From the NCBI GenBank assembly GCA_938041335.1, contig CALIAF010000013.1, forward strand, positions 53,602 through 117,601: 64,000 bases of DNA, written 5' to 3'. Below are positions 20,366 through 29,909 of the stretch, one piece after another. Position 1 is the stretch's first letter, and each line of letters opens with the position of its first letter. The translations under genes and the position numbers were made by a program. The notes below the pieces were generated by a model. That model was not told the DNA's origin and did no database searches. It saw nothing but the letters and a program-made list of their open reading frames with translations. The stretch comes from an uncultured Ulvibacter sp. Its GTDB lineage: Bacteria; Bacteroidota; Bacteroidia; Flavobacteriales; Flavobacteriaceae.

Positions 20366-22534
20366 ATGAAATTAAAAAATTATTTTATAGCAATTGCTGC
20401 AATCCTTGCTACCTTTTTCGCTTCTGCGCAAGAAGCTTGGGGGCCTGTAGAAGTTGGTAACACATTACCAGTCTATAGAGTTTCTTCTCTTAATTCAAGA
20501 GCTAATTTAATGCCTGACGAAAATAGAGAGGGAGAAGCTAAAGATAGAAGGTCTATAAATCCTGTAATTGTTATCGGAAAAGACAAACAGACCGAAGACG
20601 ATTATTTTGTAAGAAATCGTCATGAAAAAGAACAGAGTGTAAGATCTCAACCACCAACGGTTGTGTTTGATGCGTATCAATCTAATGGCTTTCCTACAGA
20701 TCCTGCAATTGCAGTAGGACCTAATCATATTTTTGCTGTTTGGAATACAGCTTTTAGAATTTTTAATAAAGATGGTTCACCAGCCACAAACCAATTATCA
20801 GTAAATAATATTTTCTCTGGTGGGGGTTGTTGTGATCTAACTGTTTCTTATGACCAACAAGCCGATAGATGGGTTGTAAGTTATTTGTTTGCTAATAATG
20901 GTCAGGTACAAGTTGCAGTATCTACTGGGCCAGATCCAGTAAATGATGACTGGAATGTATACACTGTTCCTAATGTTCAAGATTACAATAAATTGAGTGT
21001 TGGTCCTAATGCCTATTATATTTCGGCAAATACAGGGCCGCAACGAATTTGGGCTTTGGACCGTGAGGAAATGGTTTTAGGAAATACTACGGCGGGGTTC
21101 CAGGTATTTAATATTCCTGGTTTTCAAGGTGGGCCATTGTTTAATGCACCACAAGTGGCTAACGTTAGTGATAGTGATATGCCAGATTCATCTGCAACTC
21201 TTGTCTTCATGGCAGATGATGCTTGGTCGGGTGTTAGTGATGATCATGTAAAAGTTTGGTCTGTTGATGTAGATTTTGACAACACGGCTAATTCATCTAT
21301 TACAACTCCTTTAGAGTTGAATTTGACACCGTTTATTGCCACTTTTGATGGTGGAGGCTTTAGTAATTTACCCCAACCTGGGGGAGGGAGTTCTATTGAT
21401 GCCCTGCAAAATACGATAATGAATCAAGCTCAAGTAAGAAGCTTTGATGATCACAACTCGTTAGTCTTAAACTTTGTAGTGGATACAGATGTATCTGCTG
21501 AGAAATTAGCAGGTATTCGTTGGGTAGAACTTAGACAAGATAGTGATACTGGACCTTGGTCACTCTATCAAGAAGGGACGTATACTTCACCTGATGGCAA
21601 ACATGCCTGGGCTGGAAGTATGATCATGGACGGAGATGGAAATATTGGTATGGGTTATACTGGAATGTCTAGTGCAATTTCGACAACTACTGTTAGGGCG
21701 AGTTCATTTTATACTGGGCGTATGGCGGGTGATCCACTTGGAACAATGACGATTGCGGAGGAAGCAATTAGCATAGCAACGGGTAATATTCCCGGTACAA
21801 GATATGGTGATTATGCAAAAATGGATATTGACCCTAATAATGATCTGGATTTTTGGTTTATTACAGAAATGGTAAGTAGCGGTAGAAAAGGAATTGTTGG
21901 AAAGTTTACTTTTACAGATCCAGCGACTAGAGCTATTAATGATATAGGAGTAATTGATATAACTTCGCCATTAGAGGAGGATCCACTTACTACAGCTGAT
22001 GATATTACAGTGTTAATTCACAATTTTGGAACAGAACCAGTAACAGATCCTGAGGTACAATATGTAGTTGATGGCGGAACTCCTGTTGTAGAAAACTATA
22101 GCGGAACCATTCAGCCTGAAGAGACCGTATCTTTTACATTTGCGGCACAGGCAAATATGGAAAATGTAAATGAGTTTCTTTTACAAGTGCAATCTAATTT
22201 AGGTACAGATGACGTACTCACTAATAATGATACACAACGAAGGTATCCAGCACTATTAGGAGTAGATACTCCAATTGAAAGTTCAGAAATTATTGTAACC
22301 ACCTTACCTAATAAAATTTTTAAAATAAGTTTTAACACGGCCTATGACGAATTACTTAATATGGCAGTGTTTAATGCACTTGGACAACAAGTTGCATATA
22401 ACAATATTGAGAAAGAAGGCAATAGCTACAATTACACGCTAGATATGTCTTATGCCGCAGCAGGTGTTTATCTAATAAGTTTAGGAGATCAAACCACAAA
22501 TACATATCAAACTGCGAAAATTATTGTGAAGTAA
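20366..22534 (+). CDS. T9SS cargo protein, paralogue B
   Basis: A 722-residue secreted protein with a signal peptide ending TFFASAQ. The first 500 residues follow paralogue A closely (GGCCDLTVSYDQQADRW, GNIGMGYTGMS, TRYGDYAKMDIDP). Only one CARDB-type repeat is present (about 535-630), and the GEVED domain is absent. The T9SS sorting tail begins near residue 645 and ends with a KIIVK-type terminus. Gene duplication followed by domain gain or loss explains the pair. It ends at a strong terminator. Function unknown. Confidence 0.85.
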   Translation: MKLKNYFIAIAAILATFFASAQEAWGPVEVGNTLPVYRVSSLNSRANLMPDENREGEAKDRRSINPVIVIGKDKQTEDDYFVRNRHEKEQSVRSQPPTVVFDAYQSNGFPTDPAIAVGPNHIFAVWNTAFRIFNKDGSPATNQLSVNNIFSGGGCCDLTVSYDQQADRWVVSYLFANNGQVQVAVSTGPDPVNDDWNVYTVPNVQDYNKLSVGPNAYYISANTGPQRIWALDREEMVLGNTTAGFQVFNIPGFQGGPLFNAPQVANVSDSDMPDSSATLVFMADDAWSGVSDDHVKVWSVDVDFDNTANSSITTPLELNLTPFIATFDGGGFSNLPQPGGGSSIDALQNTIMNQAQVRSFDDHNSLVLNFVVDTDVSAEKLAGIRWVELRQDSDTGPWSLYQEGTYTSPDGKHAWAGSMIMDGDGNIGMGYTGMSSAISTTTVRASSFYTGRMAGDPLGTMTIAEEAISIATGNIPGTRYGDYAKMDIDPNNDLDFWFITEMVSSGRKGIVGKFTFTDPATRAINDIGVIDITSPLEEDPLTTADDITVLIHNFGTEPVTDPEVQYVVDGGTPVVENYSGTIQPEETVSFTFAAQANMENVNEFLLQVQSNLGTDDVLTNNDTQRRYPALLGVDTPIESSEIIVTTLPNKIFKISFNTAYDELLNMAVFNALGQQVAYNNIEKEGNSYNYTLDMSYAAAGVYLISLGDQTTNTYQTAKIIVK

Positions 22535-22560
22535 TTTTTATCAAAATAAGTTGGTTATTA

Positions 22561-22597
22561 AAAAGCTGAACAATGATATCATTGTTCAGCTTTTTTA
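22561..22597. terminator. Bidirectional terminator between paralogue B and the outer-membrane protein gene
   Basis: AAGCTGAACAATGATATC and its complement form a perfect long palindrome with A4 before and T6 after. It is the only candidate terminator near the 3' end of the minus-strand gene that stops at 22694. Confidence 0.88.
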
Positions 22598-22693
22598 CGT
22601 TTTATAGAATGTTCTATACCTGCGTTTTATTCCCGCCTATGTTAAAAAAGTGCATCTCGTAAATAGGTTACTTTCTCTAGTTACATTTTAGTG

Positions 22694-25600
22694 CTAAAAG
22701 TAGGCTCTTAACTGAACCGTTCCCGTATGAATACTCTTTGCAGTTTCTGTATCTCTACCCAAATAGCTTAAATTGAGATCTAAGTACTTCGTTATTTTTT
22801 TCTGAAATAACAATTGCCATGTAAAGTTAGTTCCAGGTTGTAACCCTTCTAATATTTGATAAGCCACCGGCGAAAAGGTACTGCCTTCAAATTCATTCTT
22901 TATAAAAGAAACCTCTCCATTTACTGAAAATTTATCTGAATTAGTATGAAAAAACCCAGCCGTAATTTTACTTTGATCTAGGCGCTCTTGATTGCCAAGT
23001 TCATTTTCTTTCTGCGCTAATGTATATGTAAGATCAAAACGAGTTTGTGGGCTAGCAAGATAAGAAACCTTAGGAGCGAGCTCCTGTAGAGCAAGCGTGT
23101 AATTACGGCCGCTAAAATTCTCTGAAGCACTGCCATTTGTCCCAGTCGAAGCTTTAAGGTTAAAAACCCATTGCTCTTGCACTTTGTGAGTAAACTGTAA
23201 TAAATGATTTTGTAAGGAGTTTTCTTGAAGCCCCAATGAAATTAAATTATTGCTATTCGTAGAAACAAAGGTATAACTCGTCGTATATCTTTGTTTTCCT
23301 CGATTAAAGAATAGTACATTTCTAAAATTGAGATTAAGCCCTAATTGGTCTTCACCACCATCTGTAAAAGGATTCACTGCAAACGAGTCGCCATTGCGTT
23401 TTACCTTTCTATCAATAGCATAGGTAGTCTGGTTGTAAAAATTGCTCAGCGTCTTCTTAAAACCCTCTGTATTTATCCACTCTTTTGGATTTAAAGTCAA
23501 GGTCTGGCTAAATACATTTTGCCTAATCTTCTGGAAAATTTGGTTTGGGAGTAATATACGTACATAGTTTGCTTCATCCTGAAATTGCGATATTTCAAAC
23601 TCTTCGATCTCTTGTATTCCATTATCATTATAGTCGTTCCAGGTGTAAAAACCTTGTCCGGGCTCTACTTCGAGATAGGTAAAATCTTGCTGGGCAATGA
23701 CACCGCTATTAGATTCTAATGTAGTGTTAAAACGCATACCATTTTTAAATAATGACTGGGCATATCGTATTCTAGTGTTTAAAGAATTTTCGTTTTCGGT
23801 AAATAGGTTCTCTAGACCGCGATATTGACCTTGCATTGATAATTTTGCTGCCTTTGTTTTAATCAAAGTCGCACGAAGTCCATAGGTATTGGTATTGTTA
23901 ACGCGTTGCAATAGATTGTTCTGTAAACTGTCTGTTACTCGGTATCTATAATACCCCTCGACAAACACCTTTGTGCTATCTCCCACACCGGCAAAAGCAC
24001 CATAATCTTTATACCGCTGGCTCGTATTTGAAAGTGAATTGCTGGCCAGAGCAGCTGCATTTATAGCGGCAACATTATCTTCAATATCCAGCGTTGCTCC
24101 TACCCAAGATTTAGTAAACGAATAAGAAGTTCTGTTTTTAATTCTGAAAAATTCTGAATCCAAACTATCGCCTTTACTTTTAAGATAACTGGTATTCATT
24201 CTAGAACGCAATTGGTCTTTCTTAAAGTTTCCGAAGAGTACGTGTCGTGTCCCACTAAAACGGTCTGAAAACCCTAAGTGCTGAAACTCATAGCGCGCCA
24301 TCCCGTGCTTGGGGTCGCTTAACGCTACTCCGGTAATTAGATACCTTTGATTGCCATTTGTTGCGGTAAGTAGGTTCCAGTCGCGGTTAAACTCAACATT
24401 ATATAAGCCCTCAACATTAGTAAATCTTTTATTGACGTAATCCATGTTTGCAAAAACCTTTAGATTTAGCGTATCCTTGGTTTGTAATACGTGTTGCTCT
24501 AAGTTAAGGTGTAACGCGGCACCATTATTATTGCCGTCATCTACAGAAGAAAATAAGTTGAGGTCGTTTTTACTACCTGCTAGTTCAAAATTAATTGTTG
24601 TTTTTTGAGAAGGGGTATAAGAACCGTGCACGCCGGCAAGTTGCAATTTTACAGGAGCATCCAACTGGACAATGGGTTCAAACGTTCCTTGAGGAATTCC
24701 ATTAATTGGGGAAACATATTCAAAAATACGGGCGATGGCATTTACTGTGTTTAATTGATAATTACCGTTACCAGTGCCCACATTTGTAAAACGAACATTA
24801 AAAAGATCTGCTTGCTCGGTGGGCGTATAAATAAATATTTCTACGCCATTTAAGGTTTCTTTTCTGTAGAGTATTTTGTTGTCTGAAAAAGTATCTGTTA
24901 CCGCTGAGGGTGCCGTCATCGCTCCCATGTCATCTCCAGCTTGTTGTAAGATGGCAACCTGCTCTTCAGAAAGATTTTGTTGCAAGGGTTGATTTTTAGA
25001 ATCATTTTCAGAATACACATAAGCACCTATGTTGAGTTTATCTGAGGCGTACTCGCCGCCTCCATACCCAATAAAACGGGTGTAATTACGATCTGTATAT
25101 TGATAATCTACCATAATACGCATAGTGGCATCAATAGGATACGTAGGGTTAAATTTAATTTCACCGGCATTATAATCTATTAGATAATCTTTGTCCTCCC
25201 CGCGAGTAAGGGGTAATCCATTAACATATACGATTTCACTACCAGATACAATAAGAACAAATAGCTCTCCATTAGGGCCAATTAATTTATAGGGGCCTTG
25301 ATTTCCTTCTTGCGGCAAGATGGAACTATTGGCAAAAATACCACGTACTATGGCTCCGGCAGCAAATGCCTTTGTTGCAGTATCATCCGAGTGATCCATT
25401 GTTCCGCTCAAGGAAATCCCTTGCACCTTTTTTGTAAATGCTGCAAAGTAGCTTTCTGTGTTCTGGAGATCTACATCTCCAGCACGTATGTTCCACTTCT
25501 CACCGTAGAGTTCTATGAATATTTGGTCAAATTCGTCCAGGTTTTGAGAGTACCCTCCAGCTTGAGTAGGGAGGTTTGAGTCTTGTAATGAGGCTCTAAT

Positions 25601-26125
25601 GGAGACCTTTTCATTTAGCTTTCCGGTAATCTGTAAATCTAGCTCAGAGTTGACAACGGCATTCTGATTATTACCTGCGGTCACACCACGGGAGATATTC
25701 CCGTTTGTGGTCAATCCATCAAAGGGTGTAAATTCATTTTTGCGGTTTGATTTTCCTAGTGTGACCAATCGATCTGCGTTTTCACTATCAGGGACGATTA
25801 ACTTTTCGTCAAATAAGAAATACTTTTTAGTCAAAAATTGAGGATAACGCAGGTATTCTATTGTGAGTGAATCTTGGGTGTTTACTATTTCCGAAGTATT
25901 TAAAATGCCTGTGTTATAGTCTACGCTAAAAGTAAGTGAGTCTAAGCGTTTTCCATTTTGATAGACCTTAAAATAGGAAGGGTTTAGGGCAATACTATCT
26001 ACTTTAATGCGGTCTGTAACGGCCACTTTTTTTATACGGTAGGTTGCACTGTCCTCTTGCGCAAAACCTTCGAGAGAAGATAGTGCGGCAAATAAAAACA
26101 GTAAGTAAATACCTAAATTACGCAT
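22694..26125 (-). CDS. Large predicted outer-membrane beta-barrel protein, hypothetical
   Basis: About 1143 residues from ATG 26125; a TTG two codons earlier is less likely. The signal peptide ends EGFAQ. The N-terminal part contains YGEKWNIRAGDVDLQN and SELDLQITGKLNEKVSIRASL, patterns that also occur in Bacteroidetes surface proteins of the SprA kind. The remaining 700 residues show alternating amphipathic strands and the chain ends in Phe, as in outer-membrane barrels. DYNDNGIQEIEEFE resembles an EF-hand calcium loop. It is too short to be SprA itself. Conserved in appearance but of unknown function. Two CTTCGGAAA words lie inside. Confidence 0.7.
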   Translation of the reverse strand: MRNLGIYLLFLFAALSSLEGFAQEDSATYRIKKVAVTDRIKVDSIALNPSYFKVYQNGKRLDSLTFSVDYNTGILNTSEIVNTQDSLTIEYLRYPQFLTKKYFLFDEKLIVPDSENADRLVTLGKSNRKNEFTPFDGLTTNGNISRGVTAGNNQNAVVNSELDLQITGKLNEKVSIRASLQDSNLPTQAGGYSQNLDEFDQIFIELYGEKWNIRAGDVDLQNTESYFAAFTKKVQGISLSGTMDHSDDTATKAFAAGAIVRGIFANSSILPQEGNQGPYKLIGPNGELFVLIVSGSEIVYVNGLPLTRGEDKDYLIDYNAGEIKFNPTYPIDATMRIMVDYQYTDRNYTRFIGYGGGEYASDKLNIGAYVYSENDSKNQPLQQNLSEEQVAILQQAGDDMGAMTAPSAVTDTFSDNKILYRKETLNGVEIFIYTPTEQADLFNVRFTNVGTGNGNYQLNTVNAIARIFEYVSPINGIPQGTFEPIVQLDAPVKLQLAGVHGSYTPSQKTTINFELAGSKNDLNLFSSVDDGNNNGAALHLNLEQHVLQTKDTLNLKVFANMDYVNKRFTNVEGLYNVEFNRDWNLLTATNGNQRYLITGVALSDPKHGMARYEFQHLGFSDRFSGTRHVLFGNFKKDQLRSRMNTSYLKSKGDSLDSEFFRIKNRTSYSFTKSWVGATLDIEDNVAAINAAALASNSLSNTSQRYKDYGAFAGVGDSTKVFVEGYYRYRVTDSLQNNLLQRVNNTNTYGLRATLIKTKAAKLSMQGQYRGLENLFTENENSLNTRIRYAQSLFKNGMRFNTTLESNSGVIAQQDFTYLEVEPGQGFYTWNDYNDNGIQEIEEFEISQFQDEANYVRILLPNQIFQKIRQNVFSQTLTLNPKEWINTEGFKKTLSNFYNQTTYAIDRKVKRNGDSFAVNPFTDGGEDQLGLNLNFRNVLFFNRGKQRYTTSYTFVSTNSNNLISLGLQENSLQNHLLQFTHKVQEQWVFNLKASTGTNGSASENFSGRNYTLALQELAPKVSYLASPQTRFDLTYTLAQKENELGNQERLDQSKITAGFFHTNSDKFSVNGEVSFIKNEFEGSTFSPVAYQILEGLQPGTNFTWQLLFQKKITKYLDLNLSYLGRDTETAKSIHTGTVQLRAYF

Positions 26126-26298
26126 AAGCAATGGCTATATATACAACTTTTATAGCGCGCTTTTATTTTGTTGATTATTTATGGAAAACCTTTCTGTGTA
26201 TACGATGGGTAAAAATACAATGTTATTTACTTTAGCACAGGAGAATTAAGGTCGTATGTTAACGATTTTGAACTTGACACTAACCTTTTTAAAAGATA

Positions 26299-26312
26299 CC
26301 CGCGTGCGCGGG
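26299..26312 (+). repeat. GC-rich hairpin just upstream of the xth start
   Basis: CCCGCG-TG-CGCGGG forms a perfect 6-bp GC stem with a 2-nt loop, 8 nt before the ATG at 26321. It stands out against the AT-rich surroundings. No T-run follows, so it is not a standard terminator. In the mRNA it would sit where the ribosome loads. Confidence 0.4.
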
Positions 26313-26320
26313 CACTGAAG

Positions 26321-27091
26321 ATGAAAATATTAAGTTATAATGTAAACGGAATACGTGCTGCTATGCGCAAAGAAATGCTCTCTTGGCTTACTCAAACAGG
26401 TGCAGATGTGGTGTGTATACAAGAGACAAAAGCAAACCAAGATCAAGTAGAAACAGACGCCATTGTGGCAGCTGGTTATCCTTATCACTATTGGTTTAGC
26501 GCTCAGAAAAAAGGATACAGTGGTGTGGCAATTTTTTGTAAAAACGAACCCAATCATATTGAATACGGTACGGGAATCGAGTCTATGGATTTTGAAGGCC
26601 GAAACATTAGAGTGGATTATGATGAAGTGAGCGTGATGAGTTTGTATCTGCCCAGCGGCACAAATAGCGCACGTCTTGATCATAAACTAGAATATATGGC
26701 AATGTTTCAAGACTATATAGATGAGCTAAAAAAAGAAATCCCAAACCTAGTTATTTGTGGGGATTATAACATTTGTCACGAGGCCATAGATATTCATAAC
26801 CCTGTGTCTAACAAGAATTCAAGCGGATTTTTACCTGTAGAACGCGAGTGGATAGGCAACTTTATGGATAGTGGTTTTATAGATAGTTTTAGACATCTTA
26901 ATAAAGAACCACACAATTATACGTGGTGGAGTTATCGTGCAAATGCGCGTGCAAATAACAAAGGCTGGCGCATAGATTATAATATGGTTGCCGCTCCATT
27001 AAAAGAAAACATTAAAAGAGCCGTTATATTACCAGCGGCGGTACACAGTGATCATTGTCCGCACATGGTGGAGTTAGAATTACCTGCGTAA
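26321..27091 (+). CDS. xth: Exodeoxyribonuclease III (AP endonuclease)
   Basis: A 256-residue EEP-fold enzyme that cleaves DNA at abasic sites and removes 3' blocking groups in base-excision repair. Key residues are visible: Asn8 in SYNVNGIRAA, Glu in CIQETKA, the D-x-N motif in CGDYNICHEAIDIHNP, the WRIDYNMV segment and the catalytic His in VHSDHCPHM. The length matches the family. It stands alone, divergent from the outer-membrane protein gene. Confidence 0.93.
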   Translation: MKILSYNVNGIRAAMRKEMLSWLTQTGADVVCIQETKANQDQVETDAIVAAGYPYHYWFSAQKKGYSGVAIFCKNEPNHIEYGTGIESMDFEGRNIRVDYDEVSVMSLYLPSGTNSARLDHKLEYMAMFQDYIDELKKEIPNLVICGDYNICHEAIDIHNPVSNKNSSGFLPVEREWIGNFMDSGFIDSFRHLNKEPHNYTWWSYRANARANNKGWRIDYNMVAAPLKENIKRAVILPAAVHSDHCPHMVELELPA

Positions 27092-27129
27092 GCAGGTATC
27101 TCAGATTAAGAATAAAATAAGAGCTTTTT

Positions 27130-27139
27130 CTTCGGAAAT
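27130..27139 (+). repeat. Intergenic copy of the word CTTCGGAAAT
   Basis: An exact copy lies 39 nt after the xth stop and 35 nt before the OmpA-type gene. It is one of 23 CTTCGGAAA words in the window. Confidence 0.6.
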
Positions 27140-27173
27140 ATGCTTGATTTGAAACCTATTAAATTTATAAAAA

Positions 27174-28148
27174 ATGACTTTTAAAAACATACTCATTATT
27201 TCTTCGATTGCAATGCTTCTCTCTAGTTGTGTGTCTGCAAAAATACACGAAGACTTAAAAGACAAATACGAAGCTTTAAAAGTGGAGAATGCTGGCCTGA
27301 TGTCTCAATTAGATACTGCTCAAGGAGGCTCGTCTACGATGGGCCTAGCGCAAGCAAAAGCCGAATTAGAAAAATGTAAAAGTGATAAAACACAATTAGC
27401 CATGGATCTTGCTGGGGCTAAATCTCAATACGATAGAATTAAAAAAGACTATGATGCGTTAGAAGCAAATAGTAGTGAAAACCTCACCGAGAACTTAGAT
27501 CGAAATAGAAAGCTACTAGCCCAACTTGAAGAGAAAGAACGTTTATTAAATAAAAAGGAAGCAGATCTCGCTGCTCAAGAGCAGACCTTGAGACGCGCAC
27601 AAGAAAATCTAGATGCAAGTTCAGCCCGAGTAACAGAATTGGAGGGGATTATCGCAGCAAAAGAAGCTCAGATGAGTACGCTCAAAAACGCAATTTCTGC
27701 GGCTTTAACAAATTTTGAGGGCAATGGCCTTACCGTAGAACAACGTGATGGCAAGGTATATGTCTCTATGGAGAATAAGCTGCTTTTTGAGAGTGGTAGC
27801 TGGGATGTTAACACCCGAGGGAAAGAAGCTGTCGTAGAACTGGGTAAAGTATTGGGTAATAATAAAGAGATAGCAGTGCTCATAGAAGGGCATACAGATA
27901 ATGTGCCTTATGGAGAGAATGGTTTAATAAAAAACAATTGGGATTTATCTACAAAAAGAGCAACAGCTATTGTAAATATATTGACCGAAAACAATAATAT
28001 CCCCAAAGAGAATCTAACCGCAGCAGGACGCGGCGAGTATGCGCCCATTGCAAGTAATGCAACTAGTGATGGCAAAGCAAAAAACAGACGGATTGAGGTG
28101 GTCTTAACCCCTAAACTAGATGAGATTAGTAAGTTGTTAAATGAGTAG
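27174..28148 (+). CDS. OmpA/MotB-domain lipoprotein with coiled coil
   Basis: 324 residues. Lipobox LSSC near residue 20 gives a lipid-anchored protein. A coiled coil runs from about 25 to 170 (KLLAQLEEKERLLNKKEADL and neighbours). The C-terminal OmpA-like domain (about 185-315) has the peptidoglycan-binding signature IEGHTDNVPYGEN through NWDLSTKRA and ends NRRIEVVL. It probably tethers the outer membrane to the cell wall. The convergent aminotransferase gene ends 3 bp away. Confidence 0.9.
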   Translation: MTFKNILIISSIAMLLSSCVSAKIHEDLKDKYEALKVENAGLMSQLDTAQGGSSTMGLAQAKAELEKCKSDKTQLAMDLAGAKSQYDRIKKDYDALEANSSENLTENLDRNRKLLAQLEEKERLLNKKEADLAAQEQTLRRAQENLDASSARVTELEGIIAAKEAQMSTLKNAISAALTNFEGNGLTVEQRDGKVYVSMENKLLFESGSWDVNTRGKEAVVELGKVLGNNKEIAVLIEGHTDNVPYGENGLIKNNWDLSTKRATAIVNILTENNNIPKENLTAAGRGEYAPIASNATSDGKAKNRRIEVVLTPKLDEISKLLNE

Positions 28149-28151
28149 TTA

Positions 28152-29048
28152 TTAACTTAATTTCTCGCAAAATGATTTTACATTCTCTTTAAATAAAAGT
28201 AAAACTCGATCCATTAAGGCACAATCACGATGTATAAGGCGTCCATCAATCTCAACAATTGGAGTAAGTTCTCCCATGGTACCGGTGGCAAAAGCCCCTT
28301 CTGCATTAATAAACTCACTTAAAGAGAGGTCTGCTTCTTTAATGTTGATGCCGTTTTGGGCACAAAGGTCCATCACTGTGTTTCTGGTGATGCCCGGTAA
28401 GCAGGCATGAGCAAAAGGAGTAAAAACGGTATTGTCTCTTATCATAAATACATTACTACCGTTTAATTCGGCTACAAAACCTCGTTCGTCTAGCATGAGT
28501 CCTGCATCTTTACCAGCAACATTTGCCTGTATCTTAGCGATTATATTATTGAGCAAGTTAGCATGATGAATTTTACTATCCAGAAACTGCGGTCCATTGC
28601 GTCGCTGACTGCTGCTTATTACTTTAATACCGCTTTTATTATCATAGACGAGCGGTTTCCATTCTGCCAATACTATTAAGCAACTACCTTCTTGATTAAG
28701 CCTCGGGTCCATACCACTGGTTATTTTATTCCCTCGTGTAAGTGTAAGGCGAATATGGGTATCATCATTCATTTTATTAGCATCGAGTGTTTGCTTGATG
28801 GCTTTTTTAATGTCTGCTTTACTGGGGATATCTACAAAAGCTAAGGTCTTTGCACTGGCGTGTAATCTAGACAAATGTTTGTCTAGGCATACGATACCTT
28901 CAGGATAGACGCGTAATCCTTCCCAGACGGCGTCACCGCCTTGCACGGCACTGTCAAAAACCGAAATTTTTGCTTCGTCGCGATGGTATAATCTATCTTT
29001 TATAAAAACGTGTAGGTTGTCGTTTTTGGGGTTTCGTTGTTGTAGCAT
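28152..29048 (-). CDS. Class IV PLP aminotransferase (branched-chain/D-amino-acid type)
   Basis: A 298-residue fold-type IV aminotransferase. The Schiff-base Lys159 is in FLDSKIHHANLLNNI. AELNGSNVFMI, TPFAHACLPGITR and ATGTMGELTP are the other family signatures. It resembles IlvE and D-amino-acid transaminase but is shorter than typical IlvE. The ATG overlaps the stop of the preceding sulfotransferase-like gene by one base (TAATG), so the two are co-translated. As recalled, plant branched-chain aminotransferase-like proteins carry the same two parts in one chain, which suggests the pair functions together. Substrate unknown. Confidence 0.88.
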   Translation of the reverse strand: MLQQRNPKNDNLHVFIKDRLYHRDEAKISVFDSAVQGGDAVWEGLRVYPEGIVCLDKHLSRLHASAKTLAFVDIPSKADIKKAIKQTLDANKMNDDTHIRLTLTRGNKITSGMDPRLNQEGSCLIVLAEWKPLVYDNKSGIKVISSSQRRNGPQFLDSKIHHANLLNNIIAKIQANVAGKDAGLMLDERGFVAELNGSNVFMIRDNTVFTPFAHACLPGITRNTVMDLCAQNGINIKEADLSLSEFINAEGAFATGTMGELTPIVEIDGRLIHRDCALMDRVLLLFKENVKSFCEKLS

Positions 29049-29767
29049 TAATCGTTGGTTAAAATGTTATTTTTTAGAATCTTGTAATACGTGAGTGCCT
29101 CATCAAGCACGGGTTGTAAATGTACAGGCATCTTTTGGTTACTTGATTTCTGTACGGCAAAACCAGTACTGTTATGCACGTTTTTATACCAGTGAGGTGC
29201 CCATACGCCATCTTCTTTTATTCCTCCTTTTTCCCAGTCTAGCATATCTTCGGAAAAAGGAAGTTCTAAATACGCACACATTTTTTTGAGATACTGGCTT
29301 GGGTTTTTTAGAAGTTCATCGCTATCTATTACTAAAGGTGCTTGGCCGTGCAACTTTAGAAACTGGAAAATTTCCGAAGCTTTTTTTATCCCAATATCTG
29401 TAATACTTGGACGCTCTATCACTTTTGAAAATGAAGCGAGTAGTTTTTCTGGGTGTCTAATGAGTATAATATTGGTCCAAGGCAGCAAAAATGTGGGTTC
29501 GTTTTCAAGAATATGGTGCGCCATTCCTTTTACAAATACATTTTTTGTATGTATAGAAGCGATTAGTCTGATAACGGACTCCTTACTTTGGGGTAATGCA
29601 TTTAAAATATCGGATTTGCCTGGATGGGCAACGTTTACTATTGCGTGCCTTAGGTAATACGCATAAAAAGGCTCATCTATAACCCTTGTATCATTGCGTT
29701 GTGCAAAAGCATACATTAAGGCTGTAGATAGGTTGCGCGGTCCAGAAATGAGATTGAGTATTTTCAC
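29048..29767 (-). CDS. P-loop sulfotransferase-like protein
   Basis: 239 residues starting at GTG. The N-terminus ILNLISGPRNLSTALMYAF resembles the PAPS 5'-phosphosulfate loop (SxPRSxST) of sulfotransferases, with Asn in place of one Ser. IILIRHPEKLLASFSKV resembles the 3'-phosphate-binding region. The conserved block EDGVWAPHWYKNVHNSTGF is typical of the subgroup linked to class IV aminotransferases. No sulfotransferase activity is known to me for this subgroup. It is the first gene of a two-gene operon with the aminotransferase (1-nt overlap). Two CTTCGGAAA words occur, in opposite orientations. Confidence 0.78.
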   Translation of the reverse strand: MKILNLISGPRNLSTALMYAFAQRNDTRVIDEPFYAYYLRHAIVNVAHPGKSDILNALPQSKESVIRLIASIHTKNVFVKGMAHHILENEPTFLLPWTNIILIRHPEKLLASFSKVIERPSITDIGIKKASEIFQFLKLHGQAPLVIDSDELLKNPSQYLKKMCAYLELPFSEDMLDWEKGGIKEDGVWAPHWYKNVHNSTGFAVQKSSNQKMPVHLQPVLDEALTYYKILKNNILTND

Positions 29768-29845
29768 TCTATAAAATTAAGCTAAAATTTTATCTTCTTA
29801 ATTATTTATACGTTTTCCTTTGTATAACATAGCCTTAACAATTGC

Positions 29846-29875
29846 TTGATATTCAAGAAATATTCATTTTCTTTG
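29846..29875 (+). promoter_or_regulatory. Possible promoter of the DUF4956-CotH-VTC operon
   Basis: TTG at 29846-29848, a 19-nt spacer and TTTCTTTG at 29868-29875 match the Bacteroidetes promoter except for the first A of TAnnTTTG. It ends 34 nt before the DUF4956 start. Confidence 0.35.
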
Positions 29876-29909
29876 CAGCAATTGAAACCTGAATATTTCT
29901 CAACACCAT

